From: Paenibacillus brevis
Lineage (GTDB): Bacteria; Bacillota; Bacilli; Paenibacillales; Paenibacillaceae
Assembly: GCF_018919145.1 (NCBI RefSeq)
Contig: NZ_JAHLQJ010000009.1
Coordinates: 62,001 to 126,000, forward strand
DNA: 64,000 nt
Direction: 5' to 3'
Shown: positions 44,210 to 51,884 of the stretch, piece after piece
How positions within the stretch are numbered: the stretch's first letter is position 1
Layout: every line of letters starts with the position of its first letter
Made by a program: the position numbers and the translations under genes
The notes under the pieces: model-generated
Seen by the model: the letters and a program-made list of their open reading frames with translations, nothing else
The model's database searches: none
What the model was told of the DNA's origin: nothing

Positions 44210-45538
44210 GTGGCTAAATTTGAATATCGCTTCCCTGAGCTCGGCGAAGGATTGCATGAAGGCGAAATTATTAAAATGCATATCAAAGCCGGCGACAAAG
44301 TAACTGACGAAGATATCGTAATGGAGGTTCAGAACGACAAGGCTGTCGTTGAGGTGCCTTGCCCAGTCAATGGTACGGTGCTTGAAGTATTCGGTACTGA
44401 CGGCGCGATCTTCCGCGTAGGCCAAGTTGTGGCTGTAATTGATGCGGAAGGCGACATCCCTGAGCAAGAGCCGGCACATGAAGAAGCACAAGCCCAAGAA
44501 GCCGATTCGGCGAAGGGCGGAGCGGATACGGCTTCTTCTCCGGCAGCCTCCAGTCCTGCTGATGCCAAAGAGGGCGCAGCAAATGGTACTGCTGCACCGG
44601 CAGCCCCTAGCCATGAAGTTCTTGCAACACCGAGCGTACGCAAATATGCTCGCGAGCAAGGTATTGATATTGCACAAGTGACGGGCAGCGGCAAAGCTGG
44701 TAAAGTGACTCGCGAGGACGTAGATGCATTCAAGAGCGGCGGCACTTCTGCTGCACCGGCGGCCGTAGCTTCCCAGGCATCCGAAGAATCGGTTAGCGCA
44801 CCTGCAGCGGCTTCTGCGGCTTCAAGCAGCGCTGATCTGGAAGAAGAACGCGTACCGTTCAAGGGCATCCGCAAGGCGATTTCCAATGCGATGGTTAAAT
44901 CGGCATATACAGCTCCTCACGTTACGATCATGGACGAAGTGGACGTAACCGAGCTGGTAGCCTTCCGCACACGGATGAAGCCGGTTGCCGAGAAGAAGGG
45001 CATCAAGGTAACTTACCTGCCATTTATCGTTAAGGCTCTGGTAGCTGCATCCCGTAAATTCCCTGCACTTAACGCTTCGATTGATGAAGTGAACAACGAA
45101 ATTGTATACAAGAAGCACTATGATATCGGGATTGCTACAGATACCGACAACGGCTTGATCGTTCCGGTAATCAAATCGGCAGACCGCAAGAGCATCTGGA
45201 TGATCGCCGAAGCCATCAGTGATCTGGCAGCACGGGGCCGCGATGGCAAGCTCTCTGCTAATGAAATGAAGGGCAGCACGATTTCGATCTCGAATATCGG
45301 TTCTGCGGGCGGTATGTTCTTCACACCAATCATTAACTACCCTGAGGTAGCTATCCTTGGTACGGGCCGTATTAGTGAAAAGCCTGTTGTGAGAAACGGC
45401 GAGGTTGTAGTGGCTCCTGTAATGGCGTTGTCGCTCAGCTTTGACCATCGCCTCATCGACGGTGCAACGGCACAAAACTTCATGAACTATATCAAACAGC
45501 TGCTCGGCAACCCAGAGCTGCTCGTAATGGAGGTATAA
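44210..45538 (+). CDS. pdhC: Dihydrolipoamide acetyltransferase (PDH E2)
   Basis: A 442-residue core protein of the pyruvate dehydrogenase complex. One lipoyl domain (lipoyl Lys in [10 protein letters not shown], about 44), an Ala/Pro/Glu linker, a peripheral-subunit-binding domain ([15 protein letters not shown] to GKVTREDV, about 140-172), a second Ala-rich linker and the catalytic domain with [15 protein letters not shown] near the end (HxxxDG). The GTG at 44210 follows CAGGAGG with 8-base spacing. Typical length for a one-lipoyl E2. Confidence 0.96.
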   Translation: MAKFEYRFPELGEGLHEGEIIKMHIKAGDKVTDEDIVMEVQNDKAVVEVPCPVNGTVLEVFGTDGAIFRVGQVVAVIDAEGDIPEQEPAHEEAQAQEADSAKGGADTASSPAASSPADAKEGAANGTAAPAAPSHEVLATPSVRKYAREQGIDIAQVTGSGKAGKVTREDVDAFKSGGTSAAPAAVASQASEESVSAPAAASAASSSADLEEERVPFKGIRKAISNAMVKSAYTAPHVTIMDEVDVTELVAFRTRMKPVAEKKGIKVTYLPFIVKALVAASRKFPALNASIDEVNNEIVYKKHYDIGIATDTDNGLIVPVIKSADRKSIWMIAEAISDLAARGRDGKLSANEMKGSTISISNIGSAGGMFFTPIINYPEVAILGTGRISEKPVVRNGEVVVAPVMALSLSFDHRLIDGATAQNFMNYIKQLLGNPELLVMEV

Positions 45539-45542
45539 CAAC

Positions 45543-46958
45543 ATGGTAGTAGGAGACGCTTCTTTAGATATTGATACCCTAGTCGTAGGCGCCGGTCCCG
45601 GCGGATATGTGGCGGCCATTCGTGCCGCCCAGCTGGGCCAAAAGGTTGTCATCGTCGATAAATCAGAACTCGGCGGCGTGTGCTTGAACCGCGGATGTAT
45701 CCCATCGAAGGCTCTGATCGCTGCTGCTCATCAATTTGAGGCAGCCCTTCATGGCGAAGCTTTCGGGATTACGGCTGAAAATGTAAAGGTTGACTTCAAG
45801 AAGACTCAAGAATTCAAGAGCGGTGTCGTTAAGAAAATGACTCAAGGCGTAACGGGTCTGCTTAAAGGCAACAAGATTGAAGTGTTCAGCGGTGAAGTGA
45901 TGTTCATCAATGAGAGCGAAGCGCGCGCATTCAACGATCATGAATCCCCGCGTTACCGTTTCAAGCATTGCATCCTGGCTACTGGCTCTCGTCCGATTGA
46001 ATTGAAGCCATTCCCGTTCGGCGGACGTATCCTGTCCTCGACTGAAGCGCTTGAGCTTCAAGAAGTTCCAGGCAGCCTCGTTGTAATCGGCGGTGGCTAC
46101 ATCGGCGCAGAGCTTGGTCAAATGTTCTCCAAGTTCGGAACCAAGGTAACGATCATCGAAGGAATGGACACTGTTCTTCCTGGCTTTGACAAGGATATGA
46201 CTCGCCTGGTTGCGAAGAGCATGGAGAAGACTGGCGTTGAAATCGTAACAAATGCCAAAGCGGAAAGTGCAGAACAAACCGATAAGAGCGTTACTGTGAA
46301 ATATTCCGTGAATGGTGAAAATAAAGAAGTAACTGCAGACTACCTGCTTGTAACTGTTGGTCGTCGTCCGAATACGGACGGAGACCTGGGTCTGGATCTT
46401 GCAGGTGTGGAACTGACCGAACGTGGTCTGGTCAAAGTTGACCATCAAGGACGCACTAGCAATCCGCAGATCTTCGCGATTGGCGATATCGTTCCTGGGC
46501 TTGCTCTTGCGCACAAAGCTTCTTATGAAGGTAAAGTTGCTGCAGAAGTTATCTCTGGTCTGCCTTCCGTGGTAGACTACAAAGGAATGCCTGCGGTTGT
46601 GTTCACAGATCCTGAATGCTCCAGCGTAGGTCTTACCGAGAAGGAAGCAAAGGAGCAAGGCTTCAAGGTAAAATCCGGCAAGTTCCCATTTGCGGGTAAT
46701 GGCCGTGCAACGTCCCTGAACCAGCCTGAAGGCTTCATCAAGATCGTAGCTAATGAAGAGAACGAGGTTGTTCTCGGGGCACAAATCGTCGGTATCGAGG
46801 CATCCAACCTGATTGCCGAGCTTGGGCTTGCTATTGAGATGGGTGCGACACTTGAAGATATTTCCCTCACGATTCATGCGCATCCTACACTTGGCGAAAT
46901 CGTGATGGAAGCTGCTGAATTGGTCGAAGGTCATCCAATTCACGTCATTTCCCGTTAA
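45543..46958 (+). CDS. pdhD: Dihydrolipoamide dehydrogenase (E3)
   Basis: A 471-residue FAD flavoprotein reoxidising lipoamide with NAD+. The FAD motif is VVGAGPGGYVAA, the redox disulfide GGVCLNRGCIPSKAL, the NAD loop VIGGGYIGAELG, a second FAD motif IFAIGDIV, and the C-terminal His-Glu pair in IHAHPTLGE. Starts four bases after pdhC; likely shared with other 2-oxoacid complexes. A terminator follows. Confidence 0.97.
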   Translation: MVVGDASLDIDTLVVGAGPGGYVAAIRAAQLGQKVVIVDKSELGGVCLNRGCIPSKALIAAAHQFEAALHGEAFGITAENVKVDFKKTQEFKSGVVKKMTQGVTGLLKGNKIEVFSGEVMFINESEARAFNDHESPRYRFKHCILATGSRPIELKPFPFGGRILSSTEALELQEVPGSLVVIGGGYIGAELGQMFSKFGTKVTIIEGMDTVLPGFDKDMTRLVAKSMEKTGVEIVTNAKAESAEQTDKSVTVKYSVNGENKEVTADYLLVTVGRRPNTDGDLGLDLAGVELTERGLVKVDHQGRTSNPQIFAIGDIVPGLALAHKASYEGKVAAEVISGLPSVVDYKGMPAVVFTDPECSSVGLTEKEAKEQGFKVKSGKFPFAGNGRATSLNQPEGFIKIVANEENEVVLGAQIVGIEASNLIAELGLAIEMGATLEDISLTIHAHPTLGEIVMEAAELVEGHPIHVISR

Positions 46959-47011
46959 TATTCGTTCACTTTGAATGACCGTCTTTACGTTTTACTCCTA
47001 AGGATATGGAT

Positions 47012-47049
47012 AGGGCAGGACCGATTTTGTGGTCTTGCCCTCTTTTTTT
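47012..47049 (+). terminator. Intrinsic terminator of the pdh operon
   Basis: GGGCAGGACC pairs with GGTCTTGCCC (one G-U) around GATTTTGT, followed by TCTTTTTTT. Confidence 0.88.
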
Positions 47050-47173
47050 GGCACCCGCTAGAATGTTTATGAAACCCTGACCTGCAAAATGGAGTATTAT
47101 TTACATAGGTGAAAAATCCGGAGGGGAATAGGGGGAGATTACGATCGGAATTATATCAAGATTTACAGAGATT

Positions 47174-47809
47174 ATGAGTGTCAATATTCGCTCTTTGCTG
47201 GAGTCGTCGAAGCAGCCTGAGCAAGCGGTGAAGGAATATCTGCGGACTCTCCAGATGGATCTGGGTGCACTGAAGGCTGAGACAGCAGCTGCAGAGGCCG
47301 AGGAGCAGCGCTCCAGACGCGCCTTGGAGGAATGCCAGGCCGAAATCAGCAAGCTTCAGCGCTATGCTGAAAAGTCCGTGGAAGCTGGCGAGGAACAGCG
47401 TGCCCTTGGATTTCTAGAGAAAAAGAAGCAGCTAAGCGGCAAGCTGGCTCAGCTTGAAGCTGCTTACAGACAGGCGGCAGAACAACCATTAAAGTTAAAG
47501 CAAATGCAGTTGAAGCTTGCTTCTGATCTTACGAAGCTGGAAGCTAAAAATCAGGAGTTGAAGGAAAAGCTGTCTGAAGTGGAGAAGTTAAACCGGGAGC
47601 AGCAGAAGGGCAAGGCCTCCTTTGACGAGCTGGAGGCGAAGGCTGATCAGGCCTTGAATGAAGCGCTAGCCCTGGCTGAATTAAAGGCGGGCCCGAAGGA
47701 TTTTGATGAGGAATTCAGAGCTTGGGAGGAAAGTATGGGCTTAAGCAATGCTGAGACACGCACTCCGCAGGAGGAACTGGCAGCTCTGAAAGACAAACAG
47801 AACAATTAG
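47174..47809 (+). CDS. PspA/IM30-family membrane-stress protein (YdjF-like)
   Basis: A 211-residue (from ATG) coiled-coil protein of the PspA family, which coats and protects stressed membranes. The helices run EEQRSRRALEECQAE, then LEKKKQLSGKLAQLE and further heptads. The frame stays open upstream to 47132 and there encodes GIISRFTEI, the expected amphipathic N-terminal helix; a GGGGGAG at 47131-47137 sits six bases before an ATC at 47144. The true start may therefore be non-AUG (see findings); the ATG at 47174 has only a weak AGAG. First gene of a ydjFGHI-like operon. Confidence 0.85.
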   Translation: MSVNIRSLLESSKQPEQAVKEYLRTLQMDLGALKAETAAAEAEEQRSRRALEECQAEISKLQRYAEKSVEAGEEQRALGFLEKKKQLSGKLAQLEAAYRQAAEQPLKLKQMQLKLASDLTKLEAKNQELKEKLSEVEKLNREQQKGKASFDELEAKADQALNEALALAELKAGPKDFDEEFRAWEESMGLSNAETRTPQEELAALKDKQNN

Positions 47810-47845
47810 GCAGCTTGCTGCTGAACATAACGGGGTGAGTATGTA

Positions 47846-48877
47846 ATGCCGGTAATTGAGTATAAATGTCCCAACTGCGGGGGCAATATGAAGTTTGACG
47901 GCGACAGCGGGATGCTGACCTGCGAGAGCTGCGGCCGTCAAGACAATATCGAGGAGAGGCTTGATCCGATAGCACAGCAGGTATTTGAAAAGGATGAAGC
48001 TATTGAATATCAATGTACGAGCTGCGGTGCGGTATTGATTACGAACAAAGATACTTCGGCAACCATATGCAGCTTCTGCGGCTCTCCGGTGGTGCTGGGT
48101 GACCGGCTGAGCGGTCAGCTTGCGCCATCTATGGTCATCCCATTTACGGTAACGGAACAAGAAGCCATACAGGCCTTCCGCAAATGGTGCAAGCGGGGAT
48201 TGTTGACCCCCAGCGGCTTTATGACCGCGGACCGGATTAAGGAGATTACAGGGATCTATGTTCCTTTCTGGCTGTACGATCTTCACCATGATGCTCAGGT
48301 TTACGGAGAAGGAACCAAGGTAAGATCGTATACGCGCGGCGATTATCATATTACCGAGACCGAATACTATGATGTCTATCGCAGACTGAAGCTCAATTAT
48401 GTCAAGGTTCCGGTGGATGCTGCGGAGAAAATGGACGATACCCTGATGGATAAACTAGAGCCGTTTCATTATGAGCATCTCAAGGAATTCAAGACGCCTT
48501 ATTTATCGGGCTATATGGCTGAGAAATACAGTCAGAGTGACAGGCAGTTGCTTCCCCGGGCGAAGGACAAGGTTGCCGGTTACATTAGATCAGCTATTCA
48601 GGCATCAGTCACCGGATACACGACTATGAATTACTCGAATCAGCACATTACTACGACGCATGCAAGTGCAAGATATGTGCTGCTGCCGGTATGGATTCTT
48701 ACTTATGATTACAATCGGCAGGAGCATATGTTTGCGATGAACGGGCAGACCGGTAAGGTGGTTGGCAAACCGCCGCTTAGCAAGCTCAAGATCTTCTCCT
48801 GGTTCGCAGGCATCTCTGCCGGCACGCTGTTGATTTTGAAGCTGATCTCCTTGAGCATGGGAGGTGGGTTCCTGTGA
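47846..48877 (+). CDS. YdjG-like zinc-ribbon membrane protein
   Basis: A 343-residue protein with two zinc ribbons at the N-terminus: YKCPNCGGNMKF with CESCGRQD, and YQCTSCGAVL with CSFCGSPV. A middle domain contains VIPFTVTEQEAIQAFRKW and VPFWLYDLHHDAQVYG, and a hydrophobic segment lies near the C-terminus (SWFAGISAGTLLILKLI). It matches YdjG of the B. subtilis PspA operon. The ATG at 47846 follows GGGGTGAG; its stop overlaps the next start (TGATG). Confidence 0.85.
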   Translation: MPVIEYKCPNCGGNMKFDGDSGMLTCESCGRQDNIEERLDPIAQQVFEKDEAIEYQCTSCGAVLITNKDTSATICSFCGSPVVLGDRLSGQLAPSMVIPFTVTEQEAIQAFRKWCKRGLLTPSGFMTADRIKEITGIYVPFWLYDLHHDAQVYGEGTKVRSYTRGDYHITETEYYDVYRRLKLNYVKVPVDAAEKMDDTLMDKLEPFHYEHLKEFKTPYLSGYMAEKYSQSDRQLLPRAKDKVAGYIRSAIQASVTGYTTMNYSNQHITTTHASARYVLLPVWILTYDYNRQEHMFAMNGQTGKVVGKPPLSKLKIFSWFAGISAGTLLILKLISLSMGGGFL

Positions 48878-49749
48878 TGAATAACAAATGGGCGATGCGG
48901 ATGCTCTCCATCTGGATCGGTATCTTGCTGCTCGTCCCGCTTCAGACGATTAACGCATCGAGCGTGGATGAGACGAGGCAGTTAATCTATGATGAGGCAG
49001 GACTGTTAAGCAGCAGCCAGACTGAAACATTAAATCAGCGTGCTAATGAATACAGCCAAAGATGGGACACGGACTTTATTGTTTATACTTCCAATAACCC
49101 TGCTGGAACGGATGTTCAGGTTTTGATGGGTGATTTTTACGATGATTATGAATTGAATTCCGATGTGCGCAATGTCAGTGTGGTGATGCTGACGTTGGAC
49201 ATGAACAACCGTGAACTGTATGTGTCCGGGTTCTATAAAGGGATGGAATACGTGAACAATGAACGGGCTGATCAAATCCGTGATTTGATCACTCCTTCTT
49301 TGTCAGCTGGGAACTACGAGCAGGCATTTACGAAGTTTTTAGATAAAGCGAATGAGTTCATGGGAATCGAGCCGGCGCCTGCATACGATCCGGGCAGCGG
49401 CAGCTCGGGAATCTCCAGCCCAGGCGTTCCTCGGACTGACTATACACCTGCTTCGGACGATGATGAAGAATCTATTATTTCCAACGGCTGGTTCCAGTTG
49501 ATCGTATCGCTGGCAGTGGGCGGTATTGCCGTAGGCATCATGGCAGCGAACGCGGGAGGACGCGTAACGGTGAACCGGTTTACTTATGAAGACTCCAGAA
49601 ATTCCGGCGTGGTATCCAGGAAGGATCAATATATCCGTACTACGGTCTCCAAACGTAAAATTGAGCGCAACACCAACAGTGGCGGGGGAGGCGGCGGAGG
49701 CAGAACAGGCGGAGGACACAGTCACAGCGGCAGCAGAGGATCATTTTAG
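48877..49749 (+). CDS. YdjH-like TPM-domain exported membrane protein
   Basis: A 290-residue protein: signal peptide (MLSIWIGILLLVPLQTINAS), an extracytoplasmic TPM domain (LIYDEAGLLSSSQTETLNQ, DTDFIVYTSNN, DMNNRELYVSGF), a membrane segment about 205-225, and a Gly/His/Ser-rich cytoplasmic tail ending GGGGGGGRTGGGHSHSG. This matches YdjH. The ATG overlaps the ydjG stop. The Gly-rich tail is low complexity and probably flexible. Confidence 0.85.
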   Translation: MNNKWAMRMLSIWIGILLLVPLQTINASSVDETRQLIYDEAGLLSSSQTETLNQRANEYSQRWDTDFIVYTSNNPAGTDVQVLMGDFYDDYELNSDVRNVSVVMLTLDMNNRELYVSGFYKGMEYVNNERADQIRDLITPSLSAGNYEQAFTKFLDKANEFMGIEPAPAYDPGSGSSGISSPGVPRTDYTPASDDDEESIISNGWFQLIVSLAVGGIAVGIMAANAGGRVTVNRFTYEDSRNSGVVSRKDQYIRTTVSKRKIERNTNSGGGGGGGRTGGGHSHSGSRGSF

Positions 49750-49764
49750 AGAGGATGGATGAGC

Positions 49765-50751
49765 ATGGGATTTTTTAAGAATCAGTTTGCCAATGTAGTG
49801 GAATGGGAAGAGTTCCGTGAGGATATGATTTTTTGGAAATGGAGCAACCGTGAAATAAAGAAGGGAAGTAAGCTGATCATCCGCTCGGGTCAGGATGCAA
49901 TCTTCGTGAATAATGGCAAGATCGAGGGGATTTTCAAGGACGATGGCGAGTACAATATCGATTCGGATATTATTCCGTTCCTTTCCACGCTGAAGGGCTT
50001 CAAATTCGGATTCAACAGCGGGATGAGAGTGGAAGTTCTCTTCGTGAATACGAAGGAATTTACGGTGAAATGGGGAACGCAAAATCCGGTGCTCATCCCG
50101 ACGCCTCAGCTTCCTGGAGGGATGCCGATTCGCGCTAACGGTACCTTTACCTTCCAGGTCACTGATTATGTAACGCTGATCGACAAAATCGCCGGTATTC
50201 GCAACAGTTATCTGGTTGAGGATGTCAAAATCCGAATTACTTCGGTGCTCGATCAGTTGCTGATGAAATGGATTAGCCGGGAAGGCAAGGATATGTTCAA
50301 TCTTCAGGCAAATGCTTCTGACATTGCGAAGGGGATTCGCGAGGATCTGGATATGGAGGTGCTTAACAACGGTATCTCGATTACCGGCTTCCAGGTGATG
50401 AGCTTTAACTATCCAAAGGAAATCCAGGATATGATCACCAAGACAGCGTCGCATGAAATGATCGGCAACCTGCAAAAATACCAGCAGGTAAGCATGACGG
50501 ACGGAATCGCTTCAGGTAAAGTAAAGGGCGGCGGTGTTGCCGGCGACATGGCTGGAATGATGATGGGAATGAATCTCGCAGGGGAGATGATGAAGAACAT
50601 GAATCAGAATCCGTCTTCTTCCGGCAATCAATCCTCGAATTCCGGCTCTCCGGCTCAAGGGGGCGGCCAAAAGCCGAATTTCTGTCCGAACTGCGGCGCA
50701 AAGAACGAAGGCGCTAATTTCTGCTCGAATTGCGGCCAGAAGCTGGTTTAA
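49765..50751 (+). CDS. YdjI-like SPFH-domain protein with C-terminal zinc ribbon
   Basis: A 328-residue cytoplasmic protein. It starts FFKNQFANVVEWEEFREDM, has an SPFH-like core (KKGSKLIIRSGQDAIFVNNG to ITGFQVMSFNYP), a Gly/Met-rich stretch and a C-terminal zinc ribbon FCPNCGAKN / FCSNCGQK. In B. subtilis YdjI recruits PspA-family proteins to the membrane with YdjG and YdjH. The ATG at 49765 is preferred over 49759 because of GAGGA spacing. Last gene of the operon. Confidence 0.87.
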   Translation: MGFFKNQFANVVEWEEFREDMIFWKWSNREIKKGSKLIIRSGQDAIFVNNGKIEGIFKDDGEYNIDSDIIPFLSTLKGFKFGFNSGMRVEVLFVNTKEFTVKWGTQNPVLIPTPQLPGGMPIRANGTFTFQVTDYVTLIDKIAGIRNSYLVEDVKIRITSVLDQLLMKWISREGKDMFNLQANASDIAKGIREDLDMEVLNNGISITGFQVMSFNYPKEIQDMITKTASHEMIGNLQKYQQVSMTDGIASGKVKGGGVAGDMAGMMMGMNLAGEMMKNMNQNPSSSGNQSSNSGSPAQGGGQKPNFCPNCGAKNEGANFCSNCGQKLV

Positions 50752-50835
50752 GGCCGATCCTTAATAGTGTAAATTAAGTGTAAATTATGAGCTGACTAAC
50801 GCATGTTGAGAATGAAAAATAATCATCAAAAATCA

Positions 50836-50872
50836 GAAGGAAGAGGGTGGCTTTCACCTTCTTCCTTTGTTT
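50836..50872 (+). terminator. Intrinsic terminator of the pspA-ydjGHI operon
   Basis: GGAAGAGGGTG pairs with CACCTTCTTCC around GCTTT, followed by TTTGTTTG. Confidence 0.8.
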
Positions 50873-51011
50873 GTAACAGTCAGACAAGCCTCGGTCGAGC
50901 CGCTGTTTTCTAACTTCATTGTATTTTTAACAAACTTTTCATTTCTTGGAAAACAAGTTCTGTTACAATGGGAGTATACGAGCTCAAATCCGATACGAGG
51001 TGCCCCGAACA

Positions 51012-51773
51012 ATGAAAAAGAAGACGATTACATTCATTGCTGGTCTCATACTGTTATTGCTGGGAGTTTTAGCATCCAATCACTTCAATGCCAACTCGAC
51101 CGGAGCACATTCCCTTACAGAGCGGCAGGTTATTAATGAAGATCCCACTGCCCTCGCACAAGCAGAATTGCCGTTAAAGGACCAAATTGCAAAGTGGATT
51201 GTTGAGCAGGGCCAAAGAGAGGAATATTATTTGGAGGGACTGTCGTATGTCGAGGTGCAACTAGACACGGACAGCGAGCTGGAAATCATCGCGGGTATTG
51301 ACGGCGGAGTCCATCTGGGTCAATTCTTTATTTTTGATTCTGGTGCGGACGGAGAATACAAGTTGATCGCAGAGAAAGATTGGAAGGTAGAACAGCTTCA
51401 TCCCGGCATGGTGAAAGACGTGGAATTGAAGATGATCTTCGAGACGGTCGATCGTACCGGGGGAACCGGAGTGGATGTGTATGAGGCCCACTTATGGCAT
51501 CTGGATAACGGAGAGTTCAAGGAAGTCTGGAACGGCTGGTTAAAGGGAAGGAATGCGATGATCGCAGGGAGCCATTCTCTATTGGCTGGAAGCTATCAAG
51601 TCATTGATGGCTGGTTGTACAATTGGGAGACGGTAGTCAAGTTGGAGGACGATGACGTTACGCAGAAAGAACCGCCACAAACAACGCTGAAAGTATACAG
51701 CTTTAACGGAGAAATGTTTGAACTTGTTGAATCAAAGGAATTGGCGGAAGCGGATAACAAGGCGGTTAATTAA
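51012..51773 (+). CDS. Membrane-anchored extracytoplasmic protein of unknown function
   Basis: A 253-residue protein with an N-terminal signal-anchor (KKKTITFIAGLILLLLGVLA) and an extracytoplasmic domain with YVEVQLDTDSELEIIAGIDGG and FFIFDSGADGEYKL, a pattern seen in repeat-propeller-like or VCBS-like surface proteins. No enzyme motif is visible. The ATG at 51012 follows GAGGTG at 50997-51002. It stands alone between two terminators. Confidence 0.7.
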   Translation: MKKKTITFIAGLILLLLGVLASNHFNANSTGAHSLTERQVINEDPTALAQAELPLKDQIAKWIVEQGQREEYYLEGLSYVEVQLDTDSELEIIAGIDGGVHLGQFFIFDSGADGEYKLIAEKDWKVEQLHPGMVKDVELKMIFETVDRTGGTGVDVYEAHLWHLDNGEFKEVWNGWLKGRNAMIAGSHSLLAGSYQVIDGWLYNWETVVKLEDDDVTQKEPPQTTLKVYSFNGEMFELVESKELAEADNKAVN

Positions 51774-51777
51774 TAAA

Positions 51778-51819
51778 TAAAGCGGCAAGTTCAGTATTTT
51801 TCTGAGCTTGCCGCTTTTC
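51778..51819. terminator. Bidirectional terminator after the 51-kb gene
   Basis: AAGCGGCAAGTTCAG pairs with CTGAGCTTGCCGCTT (one mismatch), flanked by AAATAAA and TTTTC. It separates convergent genes. Confidence 0.88.
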
Positions 51820-51884
51820 ATTCCATATAACATTTACGCGTTACTACTCAGTGTCAGTCATCAGTTCAACTTGCCGCGGAATAT

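Noticed and set aside
45663-46943. Minus-strand ORF of 426 codons opposite pdhD
   Set aside because: Antisense shadow of an intact dihydrolipoamide dehydrogenase gene.
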